A stretch of 64,000 nt of DNA from Ryuthela nishihirai (lineage: Eukaryota; Arthropoda; Arachnida; Araneae; Heptathelidae), in assembly GCA_038380435.1 (NCBI GenBank), contig JAWZYU010000018.1, positions 48,099,251 to 48,163,250 on the forward strand, written 5' to 3'. The notes below the pieces were generated by a model. That model was not told where the DNA came from. It saw only the letters and a program-made list of their open reading frames with translations, and did not search any database. Shown piece after piece: positions 45,979 to 55,727 of the stretch (within the stretch, counting starts at the first letter, position 1; each line of letters opens with the position of its first letter). A program made the position numbers and the translations under genes.

Positions 45979-46145
45979 GGGTAAAAAAATGTTGCCAGAT
46001 AATTTCAGAAAAATTATCTGGCAACATTTTTTTTTTGAAATTAGTGATCTGGCAACCTTCGTGTGGAGTACATCATATGATTAAGTGGTAATTTATGATA
46101 TAATGGCTAATGGTTTTCACCTTCAGGCATTGGTGTACTAGTTTC
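45976..46145. repeat. Hairpin and fragment of the palindromic Tc1-type MITE
   Basis: From about 46008 to 46072 the sequence follows the middle of the MITE at 46886 (AGAAAAATTATCTGGCAACA, then GAAATTAGTGATCTGGCAAC, CTTCGTGTGGAGTAC). It abuts the broken end of LINE copy 3 and forms a near-perfect hairpin at 45988-46029 (arms AATGTTGCCAGATAATTT and its complement, loop CAGA). Neither MITE terminus is present. Confidence 0.7.
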
Positions 46146-46526
46146 GATCAGTGAGACTTGTATTATCATCCTTAAACATGCAGTTCCCAGATTCGAGTAC
46201 CAGCTGGATCAGCGTTGAGATTTATCTCCGCAAAATTCCCCCGCCCTCCCCCCACGGTCAGTAGTGGGCACCGATGGGTTTGGAAAGGCCGCCGTCCGTA
46301 GGATGGGACGTTAAGCCGTGGCCCCGTGTGCGGGAGAGTCATACCCTGTGCACATTAAAGAACATGCTACATGGCCTTGACGGGAGGCCACCATCTGTCT
46401 CCCAACTGTTGTTGCAGTGGGTCTCCTCCCCCAACCTTCTCTGAGCCTTCGGGGTCCATGTGACCTTGGCCATTTAGCCAATGGTGTGCAAAAAAGTGCC
46501 GCTCAGAGGTAAAACAACACAACATA
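46146..46526 (+). repeat. SINE-1, nearly full length
   Basis: The head is eroded on its A-box side (GTGAGACTTGTATTATCATC), the B box reads CCCAGATTCGAGTACC, and the body is near consensus (CCGTCCGTAGGATGGGACG then TTAAGCCGTGGCC; AAGAACATGCTACATGGCC). Tail GGTAAAACAACACAACATAA. No duplication identified. Confidence 0.85.
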
Positions 46527-46885
46527 ACCCATGCTTAAATATGTTTTTTTAAATGCTTCACGATATGGATCACAGAATAAAGTCCAGAATCTCATCTCCC
46601 TATTTATCAGCGTAATTATCTTGCTACCAGGAAGAATATGCGTGTTAGTATAAGAGAGCTGTAGGAGATATATTTAGTGTTACTCTAAGAGATTAGTAAC
46701 ATGTAAGTAGATGCCAACAAAACCACAATACCATTCGCATTAATGATGTTTCTTTCAATGATGATAGTGTTATTATGGCGTGTCGTGATGATTTCTATAT
46801 CAGGCAACCTATAGAATTACTATGAAGTGCAATAAAAGACTCATTTGCAAACAATACAGATATTCATTTTTCCTGTACCTAAGTA
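46527..46885. other. No gene seen
   Basis: AT-rich with no recognisable element. Confidence 0.5.
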
Positions 46886-47100
46886 CCGTCGTTCAAAAAA
46901 GTATCCGAACACTATGGACGATTACAGAATTCAGAAAAATTATCTGGCAACAATTTTTTTTTGAAATTAGTGATCTGGCAACCTTCGTGTGGAGTACACG
47001 AAGGTTGCCAGATCACTAATTTATAAAAAAAATCCTTGCCCGATATTTTTCCTGAATTCTGTAATCAACCATAGTGTTAGGATACTTTTTTGAGCGACTG
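46886..47100. mobile_element. Palindromic Tc1/mariner-type MITE, copy 2, with TA duplication
   Basis: 215 bp, almost entirely inverted repeat. Left CCGTCGTTCAAAAAAGTATC, complement of right CAGTCGCTCAAAAAAGTATC, each continuing C-AACACTATGG. TA flanks at 46884-46885 and 47101-47102. The centre is a perfect small palindrome around GGAGTACACGAAGG. No coding capacity; a transposase in trans would be needed. Confidence 0.9.
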
Positions 47101-47102
47101 TA

Positions 47103-48679
47103 CGTGTTCCGTTCATTGATTCAGAAGCTCCCTTCTGTGCTGCTGGGTGAAGTGGGTGGGGGTGCGTCGCAGCTTTACTAGTAGGAATAAAGTCTACATT
47201 CGCAAAACGTTAAGCTAATGAGAGAAGCAGATACCAGTTTTGTAGCCGTTAGCGCTGTAATAGGAACTCGGGACAACGTTAACTGTATTTTAGTGATGAT
47301 ACTTCTCATTTATATTCGTAATCTTTGTCATTTCTGGACGCCATTTACCTAGTTGGATAGTTAGTGTCTTTAAGAAAATTTTAAACCTTTGGTTAACTAT
47401 ATAAACATGTTGTCTACCAAATATAAAAATTTCCATCCCATCATAACGCTTTTTTTCAAAAATATATAACAGAACCCATAGTTGAAGCCGGGAATCTGTG
47501 GGTGACATAATCGATGACACTTGTCACCTGTCTACGTAAGCTCAAGACTTTGAGCCTTTAAGAAGCATTAAGTCTTTCAATAGCTTTACATTGATAAATG
47601 TTGTTCAAATGGCGTATTTGTAAAACTCTTACAACTTTCATTATTTTATGTGAATGGTTTTTGAAACACATGTAAAATTAGTCTCTATGGGAGATGTGCA
47701 TATTAAAGAAAGAGTTATGCTGATTTCCACAAGAAATTTATAATTAGTTTCGTTTATTTAATATGTGGCGTTATTTTCATTCAGTTTTAACACAACTATT
47801 TTCAGTCAGTTTCAAATATAAGCGTAATCTTCAACTTTTTGAAGGAAGTGCATGTATAGAATAATAATATACCTTATAAGATAACTTTGACTGAGCGCCT
47901 GTTGTAAATATCTTCCAAAGCAACTAACATTCAAAATGTATTGTAAAATTGGAAATAGCGAGTTCTATGGGGAAACATTTTCGATAATTTCCTGCTTCTT
48001 GGAGAAATCGTGTTTTTTTATGTTTTTATTATGATGGTAACTGTTTATAAAAGAAAAAAAGAGAGACAAGAATAAATGTTATTTTACTATAGACAAAATT
48101 CGTTACAAGAACCCACAGTATCAATGTCTTATATTTTCATCACTATATATATTATCAAACTTCTCGACAATCTATCTTATTCAATCAAGCTTGCATCAAA
48201 TTGTACTTAATAATGGCAGAATCACTCGGAATGTGATTTCCTCAAGTTCGAGTCCATTGGGAATGCTTTCCAATATACTGCGCAGACATTCGAGAGTCCA
48301 GCATGCTTGTCACGTGTCCAAACTTATGTAATATCCCCGCTGGCCAAGTGAAGCTGCGAGCGGATCATTCTGAGTGCCGCAGATGCGTTTATAAAGTCAT
48401 CCGGTCCACCAAACTGGCGGATCAATGCAGTTACCCAGCTCTAGGAAGAATAACGATATTTATCTATTGCAACAGTACACTCCGCATTTCATGTTTTAAT
48501 ATTTGCACAGTAAAAATTACATACAATATTGCAGAGTAATTGTAATTATATTAATTACATACAAATATTGCAGAGTAATTGTACTGTTATTAATTATATA
48601 TTAAGCAAGTTTTCGTACGCCATTTGCAATTGCAATTGTGTATGCTTTGCTCACTTACTGACGTTCTTGCCTTTTGTAA
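47103..48679. other. No gene recognised
   Basis: GC-richer patches at 47105-47280 and 48230-48440 stand out slightly but carry no recognisable motif. A direct repeat of TTACATACAA-TATTGCAGAGTA words occurs at 48515-48580. Confidence 0.4.
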
Positions 48680-49104
48680 GCGAAGATTGGTTAAGTCGGT
48701 AGAGCTACCGGCTCGTATTCTGAATTTCCCAACTTCCAGTCCCAACTGCCCCTGATTTTAGAATTCTTTCCACTAACTCTCATTTTGCTCTCAGTGAGAA
48801 AGTGAACATCAATATGCTTGGAAAGATACCTTCCTTTAACGTAAGCCGTAGGGATGTTTCCGTTGGAACTTTAAGAGAGAGAATACAAGATAGCCATGCC
48901 CTGGATGGCCTGGATGTTATGCTGGATGCCCTGGATGGCCTGGATGTTATGCTGGATGCCCTTGATGGAAGGTTACTATCTGTCTCCGAACAGCTGTCCA
49001 GTGATCCCTTTCCCCAACCTTCTCTGAGCCCTTGGAGTCCTTATGACTTGGACACTTAGTCCATTGTGTGCAGAAATTGGTCGTCAAATGTAAAACAACC
49101 CAAC
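48680..49104 (+). repeat. SINE-1, diverged, with internal 30-bp duplication
   Basis: Head GATTGGTTAAGTCGGTAGAG then AACTTCCAGTCCCAACTGCC; tail GTAAAACAACCCAACTC. At 48901-48960 a 30-bp unit (CTGGATGGCCTGGATGTTAT then GCTGGATGCC) is present twice in exact tandem, so this arose after insertion. The short open frame across it is a by-product. Confidence 0.8.
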
Positions 49105-50256
49105 TCTTACCATTTGTTGTGTTTCGTGCAGTCCAGAATGTCAATTGTTTCTTCTGAAACACAGTTTGATAGATTGATTCCAGGCTTGTATTGCAACTAC
49201 CCAATACCTCAATTCTAGGGAGTAGAAATTAACAGGGAAAGGGAGAACAGAAGAGAAAGCTACTTTTTAATTTAGCTAAAGAAATTTAAACTATAGAAAA
49301 GGATAAAAAGCGGAGAAGGAAGGAGCAAGATTATTCAGGAATACAATAGCTGGTTCTCAACATTATATGATATAAAAGCGCAGAAAGAAGAGATAAAAAA
49401 AGAGTTAAGTTTTTAAATTACCAAAGTTATTAAAGTTTTTGAACTACTAAAATGTTTAACTGTAAACCTTTTTCCTAAGCTATAATATTAGAGTGTTATA
49501 TTTGAGTGTTCTTTTAACTGCTTTCTGCTTCGCTACAATCAAGTAGAGGAGTTCATTAGGTGAAACCCACTAGTGAATTTTAGGCATGCTTTTAAAATTA
49601 AAATTCAGCATAAGACAATATTTGCTGAGACTTTATTATTGTCATTTGTTTATATGTAGCAGACTGAACTGTTATTTAAATTGTAACCACTAATATTATC
49701 TTTTAGTCGTTATTAGATGTTTTCAGATGTAAACAAGTTCAATTGTTAGTGCCTAATATTCTTTGAAATGTGCTTCTTCAATGATGCTCAACCACAGATG
49801 TACTTTTATAAAATATTCAACCTCTCAGTCCCAAACGACGCAGCATTTTAAAGTGCTTAATGCATAAAACACCTCTCTCATTTAAGACCAACGATTGAAC
49901 CAACAGATATGAACGATTTGGACACACTTTTTACGTATTTTAATGTCATTCTTATAAAACTTAATTTTACTCCTCAACACAAAAAGGGATGTTAAATATT
50001 CTTTCAGGCACGTTTTGTTTAATGCAAACTTGTGAGCTCTCGAGTGATGCAAATGTTAATCTTGAAATTTCAAAATTTCTGCGTTCCAAAAAAAAAAATC
50101 ATTATGGTGCGCAAATGGTGCACACTTCGAAGTTCTAAGAACCTTATCATAAATTTCGTTTTGAACACTCTGAAATTATAATTTCAAGTGTTTTTTTTTT
50201 TATTTTAAAAGTTTTAAAAGTGATTTTAATTTTAAAATCCGGAAAATGATTGGATG
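49105..50256. other. No gene seen; AT-rich
   Basis: Nothing recognised. A-runs at about 50088-50098 and T-runs at about 50190-50203. Confidence 0.5.
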
Positions 50257-50516
50257 CAGGCGCGAAGCGTGAGTGGAAGCAAGAGAGTCTGAAACTGCGC
50301 AGGTGAGACATCTAGAATTCTTACAGGTGATTGATTTACCGTATTTTAAGTTACTGTCAAATATCTAAATAGTATCACATATCAACAATTCATCGTGGAT
50401 CATTGGTTGATTGAAAAGCAACTGATAGCTCAATCAGCCAATGATCTAAGAGAATCATCGTTTCGTCAACTTTAGAGTCGTATTGTCTCGATTGCTACCA
50501 TTATGCTTCGCTGCTG
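50257..50516 (+). mobile_element. hAT-type MITE, copy j, with 8-bp duplication
   Basis: Flanks ATTGGATG (50249-50256) and ATTGGACG (50517-50524) differ by one base. Left CAGGCGCGAAGCGTGAGTGG, right ATTATGCTTCGCTGCTG. Both subterminal GCGCAG and CATTGGTTGATTGAAAAGC blocks are kept. Confidence 0.88.
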
Positions 50517-50654
50517 ATTGGACGGGTAATTTTACAACAAATACGAAATTGGTGCAATTGGTGAATTGGATCACGAAAGTTTCTTCCGGGCATTGGCTTG
50601 TGCAAGCTCACGTTGAAATGGGGAAAATTGCAAGACTTTGTGGAGTTCTATCAC

Positions 50655-51345
50655 TAAAGCGAATCAGTGGATCTTTATCACAAACAGCGAATCAGTGTAT
50701 TTTTTACAGTAATAGTGAACCAATAGACGTTAACTCCTAACAAAGAACCAGTGTATTTTTACGCTAACAGTGAACCAGTAGACTTTAACTTCTACAGCGA
50801 ATCAGTGAACTTTTGTCACTTACAAAGCGAATCAGTGGACCTTGTCACTAACAAAGCGAATCTTTGAGCCTTTGTCACTAACAGGGAATCAGGGACCTTT
50901 GTAACAAGCAAAGAATCAGTGCACTTTTATAAATAACATCAAATAGTGGAATGTTACAACTAAAGTCAGTGGGCCTTTGCCATTAAGAGCGAATCAATAG
51001 ACCTTTTACCAGAAGCATCAAATCAATAGACTTTACCAGAAGCATCAAATCAACAGACCTTTTACCGGAAGCATCAAAACAATAGACTTTTACCGGAAGC
51101 ATCAAATCAATAGACCTTTTACCAGAAGCATCAAATCAATAGACTTTTACCAGAAGCATCAAATCAATAGACCTTTTACCAGAAGCATCAAATCAATAAA
51201 CTTTTACCAGAAGCATCACATCAATAGACTTTTACCAGAAACATCACATCAATAGACTTTTACCACAAACAGCGAATCAGTGGACCTTTTCCTCTAACAT
51301 CACATCAGTCGCTCTTAGCACTTACAGCGATCAAGTAAACTTTTA
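50655..51345. repeat. Minisatellite, 28/29-bp unit, young core in an older array
   Basis: The core at 51010-51250 repeats AGAAGCATCAAATCAATAGA then CTTTTACC with little change, alternating 28- and 29-bp forms. On both sides (50655-51000 and 51255-51345) a degenerate related unit can be read (GCGAATCAGTG then GACCTTTGTCACTAACA). One array thus contains a diverged ancestral unit and a recently amplified derivative. Confidence 0.88.
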
Positions 51346-52657
51346 CCACTAACATCTGTAAACAACAGCAAAATTAATTAGTATAATAATTAGTGCATTA
51401 ACAGCATAATTAATTTTTGTAGTACATAAATAAAATTATATCGCTTAAAATACAATAGCAGCTATTTATTTAAAAAAAATTCATAATTAGCTTTAAAAAG
51501 TACACAGATATTTTAAAGAAAGTCCTAAAAGTAATTTTATATCATGATATTCGAAAATAAATAGCTTATAATTAAGTTGCATTAAATTTGCTCTTTTTAT
51601 TAATAATATTAAGAGCCATTTGTATGGACATTTAATTTCCCTCCATTATTACCTGCTTTTTTTCAACAGCTGCCCAGGTCGGGTATATCTGAATGGCCCT
51701 GGAAATGCACCTTTCCGCAAAAAACTTTTTGTGAAGTTCTGCCAAGACGGCAATGATGACTCCATTTTGATTAAAAACATATTTTCCTTATTCTTTAAAA
51801 CATTTTATAACAGCACTGAAAAAGTAAAGGCTTAATAATAAAAATGTAATGCTATTGTATTTAATAATAAAAATGTTAGTAATTGCATTTCTTCACTAGA
51901 TACTAAGTATTGAAAAGATATACTCATGCAACGCTTATTGATAGTTGCTTTTATTTTTCCTTCTTCACCTGTAACAATAAGAATCCAATCGCTTAGAACA
52001 GCAATGCATCTTCGGTTGTATTAGAGGAACGCTGCCAAAGCAGTTAGCACAGACTATGTGTAGCAATAAATCTCTACATGGAGAACATCGTCGATTCAGT
52101 GGAATAACTAGGATCATCTAGGACAAGCAGTGAGTCAGAGGTCTCCGAGGACACTTGATCAGTGACGAAATGTTCTATCGTGACGGTTATACAGTTTCAT
52201 CTCGGCTTCTTCACTTTAGTTTCATGCATCAGTCCCGTGATCCCATGATCATCATCATGGGCAGCCACAAATTCCATGTGCCTGTTATTTACGACTACTT
52301 TAACAAAGGGGTTGTTTCTTGCTAAACTACACTCTGAAGACGAGGAAGGAGTGGAGTAGAGATTGCAAGCTAAGCCTTGGAGAAATTTTCGTCTTTATCT
52401 TTGGAGAGAAAAGTCTCTTGCAGAAAGACAAACTGAACAAGTTGGATAGTTTCAAGATTAGATCTTGAACTCGTGCAGTAAAGGGAAAAAATGACTTCGC
52501 TGAATTCCTTAAGCCAATGAAATTTTCAGAATGAGATCACCATTTAATGGGATTGAAAAGAGCAAAATTTCACTTTTCAATTTGTTCTGTTGGAATCTTA
52601 TTTCTGAGCGAATTTTGTGAAATATTATATTGTGGTAAGCATGAAATATTATATCTT
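51346..52657. other. No gene established; one weak exon candidate at 51670-51836
   Basis: The segment after TTTTTTTCAACAG, a good-looking splice acceptor ending at 51670, is open on the plus strand and reads CPGRVYLNGPGNAPFRKKLF then VKFCQDGNDDSI, with more balanced composition than its surroundings. The frame ends at TAA (51833-51835), and a possible donor (AAA-GTAAAG) lies near 51824. The protein was not recognised. Another less AT-rich patch lies at 52010-52400, without motif. Confidence 0.25.
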
Positions 52658-52706
52658 GGATCACGAACCAGGCACGCTACTGACTGAGCCAAGTCCTGTC
52701 CCCAGT
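52658..52706 (-). repeat. SINE-1 head fragment
   Basis: GATCACGAACCAGGCACGCT then ACTGACTGAGCCAAGTCC is the complement of the tRNA-like head only. Confidence 0.5.
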
Positions 52707-52950
52707 CGAATAGAATGAACTACGCTTCACTTATCAGAAAAAATTACTATCATAATTTGTGTGAGTAATTGCAATCTAATGTGAATACAGAAGAATTGAA
52801 ATATTCCGGAGAATTAATTTCAGGCACTCAATATAATCTTTTTTTATTCGTATACTTTGAATTTCGAAATTTAAATTTGTCATAGTCAGTTTTTCTTAAC
52901 TCATGAGCCCGTTGTCACTTTATCATTGTACGTTTACATATACAGAAGTG

Positions 52951-53015
52951 CACAAGTGACCTATCAGAATCATCATTTCGTCAACCTGGGCATTTGTTTC
53001 ACTCACGTTTAGTCG
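52951..53015 (+). mobile_element. hAT-type MITE, copy k (right-end fragment)
   Basis: Contains CAGAATCATCATTTCGTCAA then CATTTGTTTCACTCACGTTT, the distal part of the element without a good terminus. Confidence 0.45.
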
Positions 53016-53212
53016 CAGATACAGAGTAAGTATTCGTAAAATCGCCTAGAAATGCCTTTTAATCGAAACGTATTATGATGTGTAATAAACTGAGCTACTA
53101 AATGTTAATCAAGATCCGAGTCCGATAACGGTATGAGCTTTGTATCAGTGATACGTTTTTCGCTGATATTTCGTTTTCCTCATAAATATTTTATATGACG
53201 TATGATATCAAC

Positions 53213-53590
53213 TGGGTTGAGTTATTTTATCTATGAGCTGCACTTTTTTGCGCACAATGGCTAAATGGCCAGGTCACATGGACCGCAAGGGCGCAGAGAA
53301 ATTTGGCCGAGTGGACTTACTAGAGAGCTGTTGGAAGACAGATGGTAGCCTCCCATCACGACAATCCATCGTGTTTTTTAACATGCACAGGGTATGGTTA
53401 TTCCGCACACTGCATCACGATTTATCGTCCCATCCGACGGACGGCGGCCTTTCTGAGCCCAGCGATGTCCCTACTGATCGAGGGCAGGCAATTTTGCGGA
53501 GATAAATCTCAACGCTGGCCCAGGTGGGACTTGAACCTGAGATCTGAAGATTATGAGCCTAGCGCGCTACCGACTGAGACACTCCACCCC
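53213..53590 (-). repeat. SINE-1, nearly full length
   Basis: Tail complement GGGTTGAGTTATTTTATCTA at the left and the head complement (GGTGGGACTTGAACCTGAG, GCGCGCTACCGACTGAGAC) at the right. Body words such as CATCCGACGGACGGCGGCC are near consensus. No duplication found. Confidence 0.85.
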
Positions 53591-54399
53591 TTATACAGAC
53601 TGGACTTCCTATACCTTCGTGGCAAATGGGTAACCCAAGGATATTTTTTATTTTATGCCACAGTATTAAAAACTTCATGCTTACACTCGGATTTTTCATT
53701 TGAAGCTATGGATATCAAATATGAAACTAATAACGGAGCCCCAAAAATGTGTGAGGAGAGAAAAACATTAGCAGCTCTCGAGCTACATGAATGTGTCTAC
53801 TATTTGTTATTGTGCCCATACTCCTACCTCTAGTACGAGGTGTCGAAAAATGAATATTCTCTGAAGGATGACACTCTAAAGGTATACCTACTAAATGTGT
53901 AATAAATTGCTGTGAAATATAATCTAAAAGACGAAATGAGAACATTGTGTGTTTTATTTTCCACTTTTATCCTTAGTTTCGCAAAAGTTTAGTGGAGAAA
54001 GAACATATTTATGTTGACGCTTCTCGTAAAAAACCTGTAAACAAAGACAAAAGCTTCTTTTGATGAATTTATGTAGACATCCTAGAATATTTCGTCATCC
54101 GAAAACACTCAAAAATTAGAGATTCAATTTTATCACTTCAATATATCAGGTGAAAAAGCGTTTTTGTTCCTTTGGCGAAATTAGTCATATTAAAATGTTG
54201 TCAAGCCTGATTACGGAAAACCAAACCTATATCTGCTCCGAATTCGTTAGACATCCGATACCTGCCTCGTTTGGATATTATGGTTCTGCGATTTAACACA
54301 TCGAACCAGTTAAATCAGCGTTAACTGTTACTGATTATTTTATTCCTAGATATTTATTAAAATACTAGTAGAGTTCGATTGTTTCTTTATCAGATTAGT
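53591..54399. other. No gene seen
   Basis: Nothing recognised. Confidence 0.45.
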
Positions 54400-54475
54400 A
54401 CTTTGTGGTAGAGAAATGACTAAATTACCAGGTCACAAGGACCCCAATTACTTAGAGGTAAGGAAAGGTTAACTA
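54400..54475 (-). repeat. SINE-1 tail-proximal fragment
   Basis: ACTAAATTACCAGGTCACAA then GGACCCCAATTACTTAGAGG matches the complement of the SINE-1 3' body; the terminal tail is lost. Confidence 0.55.
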
Positions 54476-54613
54476 TCTATACAAACGAATCCATAGATCA
54501 TCATTGACTTACTAGGCATTTAATCACTATTAAGTTGTTTAAGTAACAGACAAGATAGGTATACAGGAAAAATTGTCTTCATCATGGTGGGATCTGAACC
54601 CACTTCCCCCTGA

Positions 54614-54876
54614 CAGTGGCGAAGGGTAGTGGAAACAATTGAGACAATGAGAATGCGCAGTTGACGAAACTATGATTCCATTAGACTATTGGCTGATTCA
54701 ACTATCAGTCACTTTTCAATCAATCAGTGATCTACGATGGAATTGTTTATTCTTCACATTATTGGCTAATTGACAAGTAACTGACAATTCTGTAAATCAA
54801 TCACCTGTAAGAATCATAGTTGTCTCAACTGCGCAGTCTCAAGGCCTCAATTGCTTCCATTTACACTTCGCGCCTA
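54614..54876 (-). mobile_element. hAT-type MITE, copy l, with 8-bp duplication
   Basis: Left CAGTGGCGAAGGGTAGTGG, right CAATTGCTTCCATTTACACT then TCGCGCCTA. Flanks CCCCCTGA (54606-54613) and CCTCCTGA (54877-54884) differ by one base. Confidence 0.87.
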
Positions 54877-54935
54877 CCTCCTGATGCCAGGTACTCTGAC
54901 CATTGATCTACCGACCTCTAGCTATTGAATGATTA

Positions 54936-55086
54936 GGGAAAATGTAAACGTCACCGAATGGTTAGCGTGCTTGGCTGCTATTAAATAGGACACAGGTTTG
55001 ATACCCGAATAAGGCACATATATTTCTTATACTGTCTTTCTGCTGAGATCTCGATTACTTCACAGAATTTCTTTATAGTGTATACT
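54936..55086 (+). repeat. SINE-2, copy 4
   Basis: Head CACCGAATGGTTAGCGTGCT, B-box-like CAGGTTTGATACCCG, body TTTCTGCTGAGATCTCG then TTCACAGAATT. Confidence 0.7.
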
Positions 55087-55099
55087 GAGGCTCCAGTGA

Positions 55100-55720
55100 G
55101 ACCTGTGTGGCAAAAACCTGATTTTGGGGTAATTTATTTTTGAAAAATATTTTATTAGTATCTTTTTAATATAAAAGCATTTCTCTTTTATCCTTAAAAC
55201 GAAAAAGTTATGCTTTTTCACACATTTTTTTTTTGCAAATCGTTATTGTTAGAGTAAATCTCTTGACCATCACATTCTATCATAAATATTTAAAATACCT
55301 AGACAAGATCTTTGTAATATTCCAATTTTTTACATTCGAATTTATTTAAATGCAAAAAAGTACACAAAACACACCAATAAAATATAAACCAGAAGAGAAA
55401 GGAAACTGGAATAAATGAGTACGTAGGCCTGTCCTGATTCCAGATAAAAATACACCAATTTTTAGAATATATTAAATGTTATCTATTCATCAAAAACTGT
55501 TGAATATTTAGCGCCGTCTAACGAATAAAATTACAACCCTCTGGGGGATTGGAAAAATGTGAATCATAATATTACTTTAGTACGTATGTAAAGAAAAAAA
55601 AATCAATAATCGTTTTAAATGAAAAAACTGTCCCCCCCCCCGAAGGGAAGGTCGAATCATTGTTATTAGAATAAACCTCTTGATCCTCAGACAATACCAG
55701 CAAAATTATAGATTCCCGCG
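55100..55720. repeat. Dispersed AT-rich repeat R2, two diverged units
   Basis: Two tandem-like units are visible: TAGAGTAAATCTCTTGACCA near 55250 and TAGAATAAACCTCTTGATCC near 55670, with GGGGATTGGAAAAATGTGAA at 55543 as in the copy at 28745. A run of 11 C lies near 55633-55643. No gene. Confidence 0.5.
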
Positions 55721-55727
55721 ATAAATA

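Noticed and set aside
50655..51345. Second apparent CRISPR-like array
   Set aside because: Tandem 28/29-bp units directly abut each other with no spacers.
52220..52270. Short CATCATCATGGG string resembling the RTE LINE 3' tail
   Set aside because: Adjacent sequence does not match the LINE 3' end (no GGCTACGGAGGTCC), so it is probably chance.
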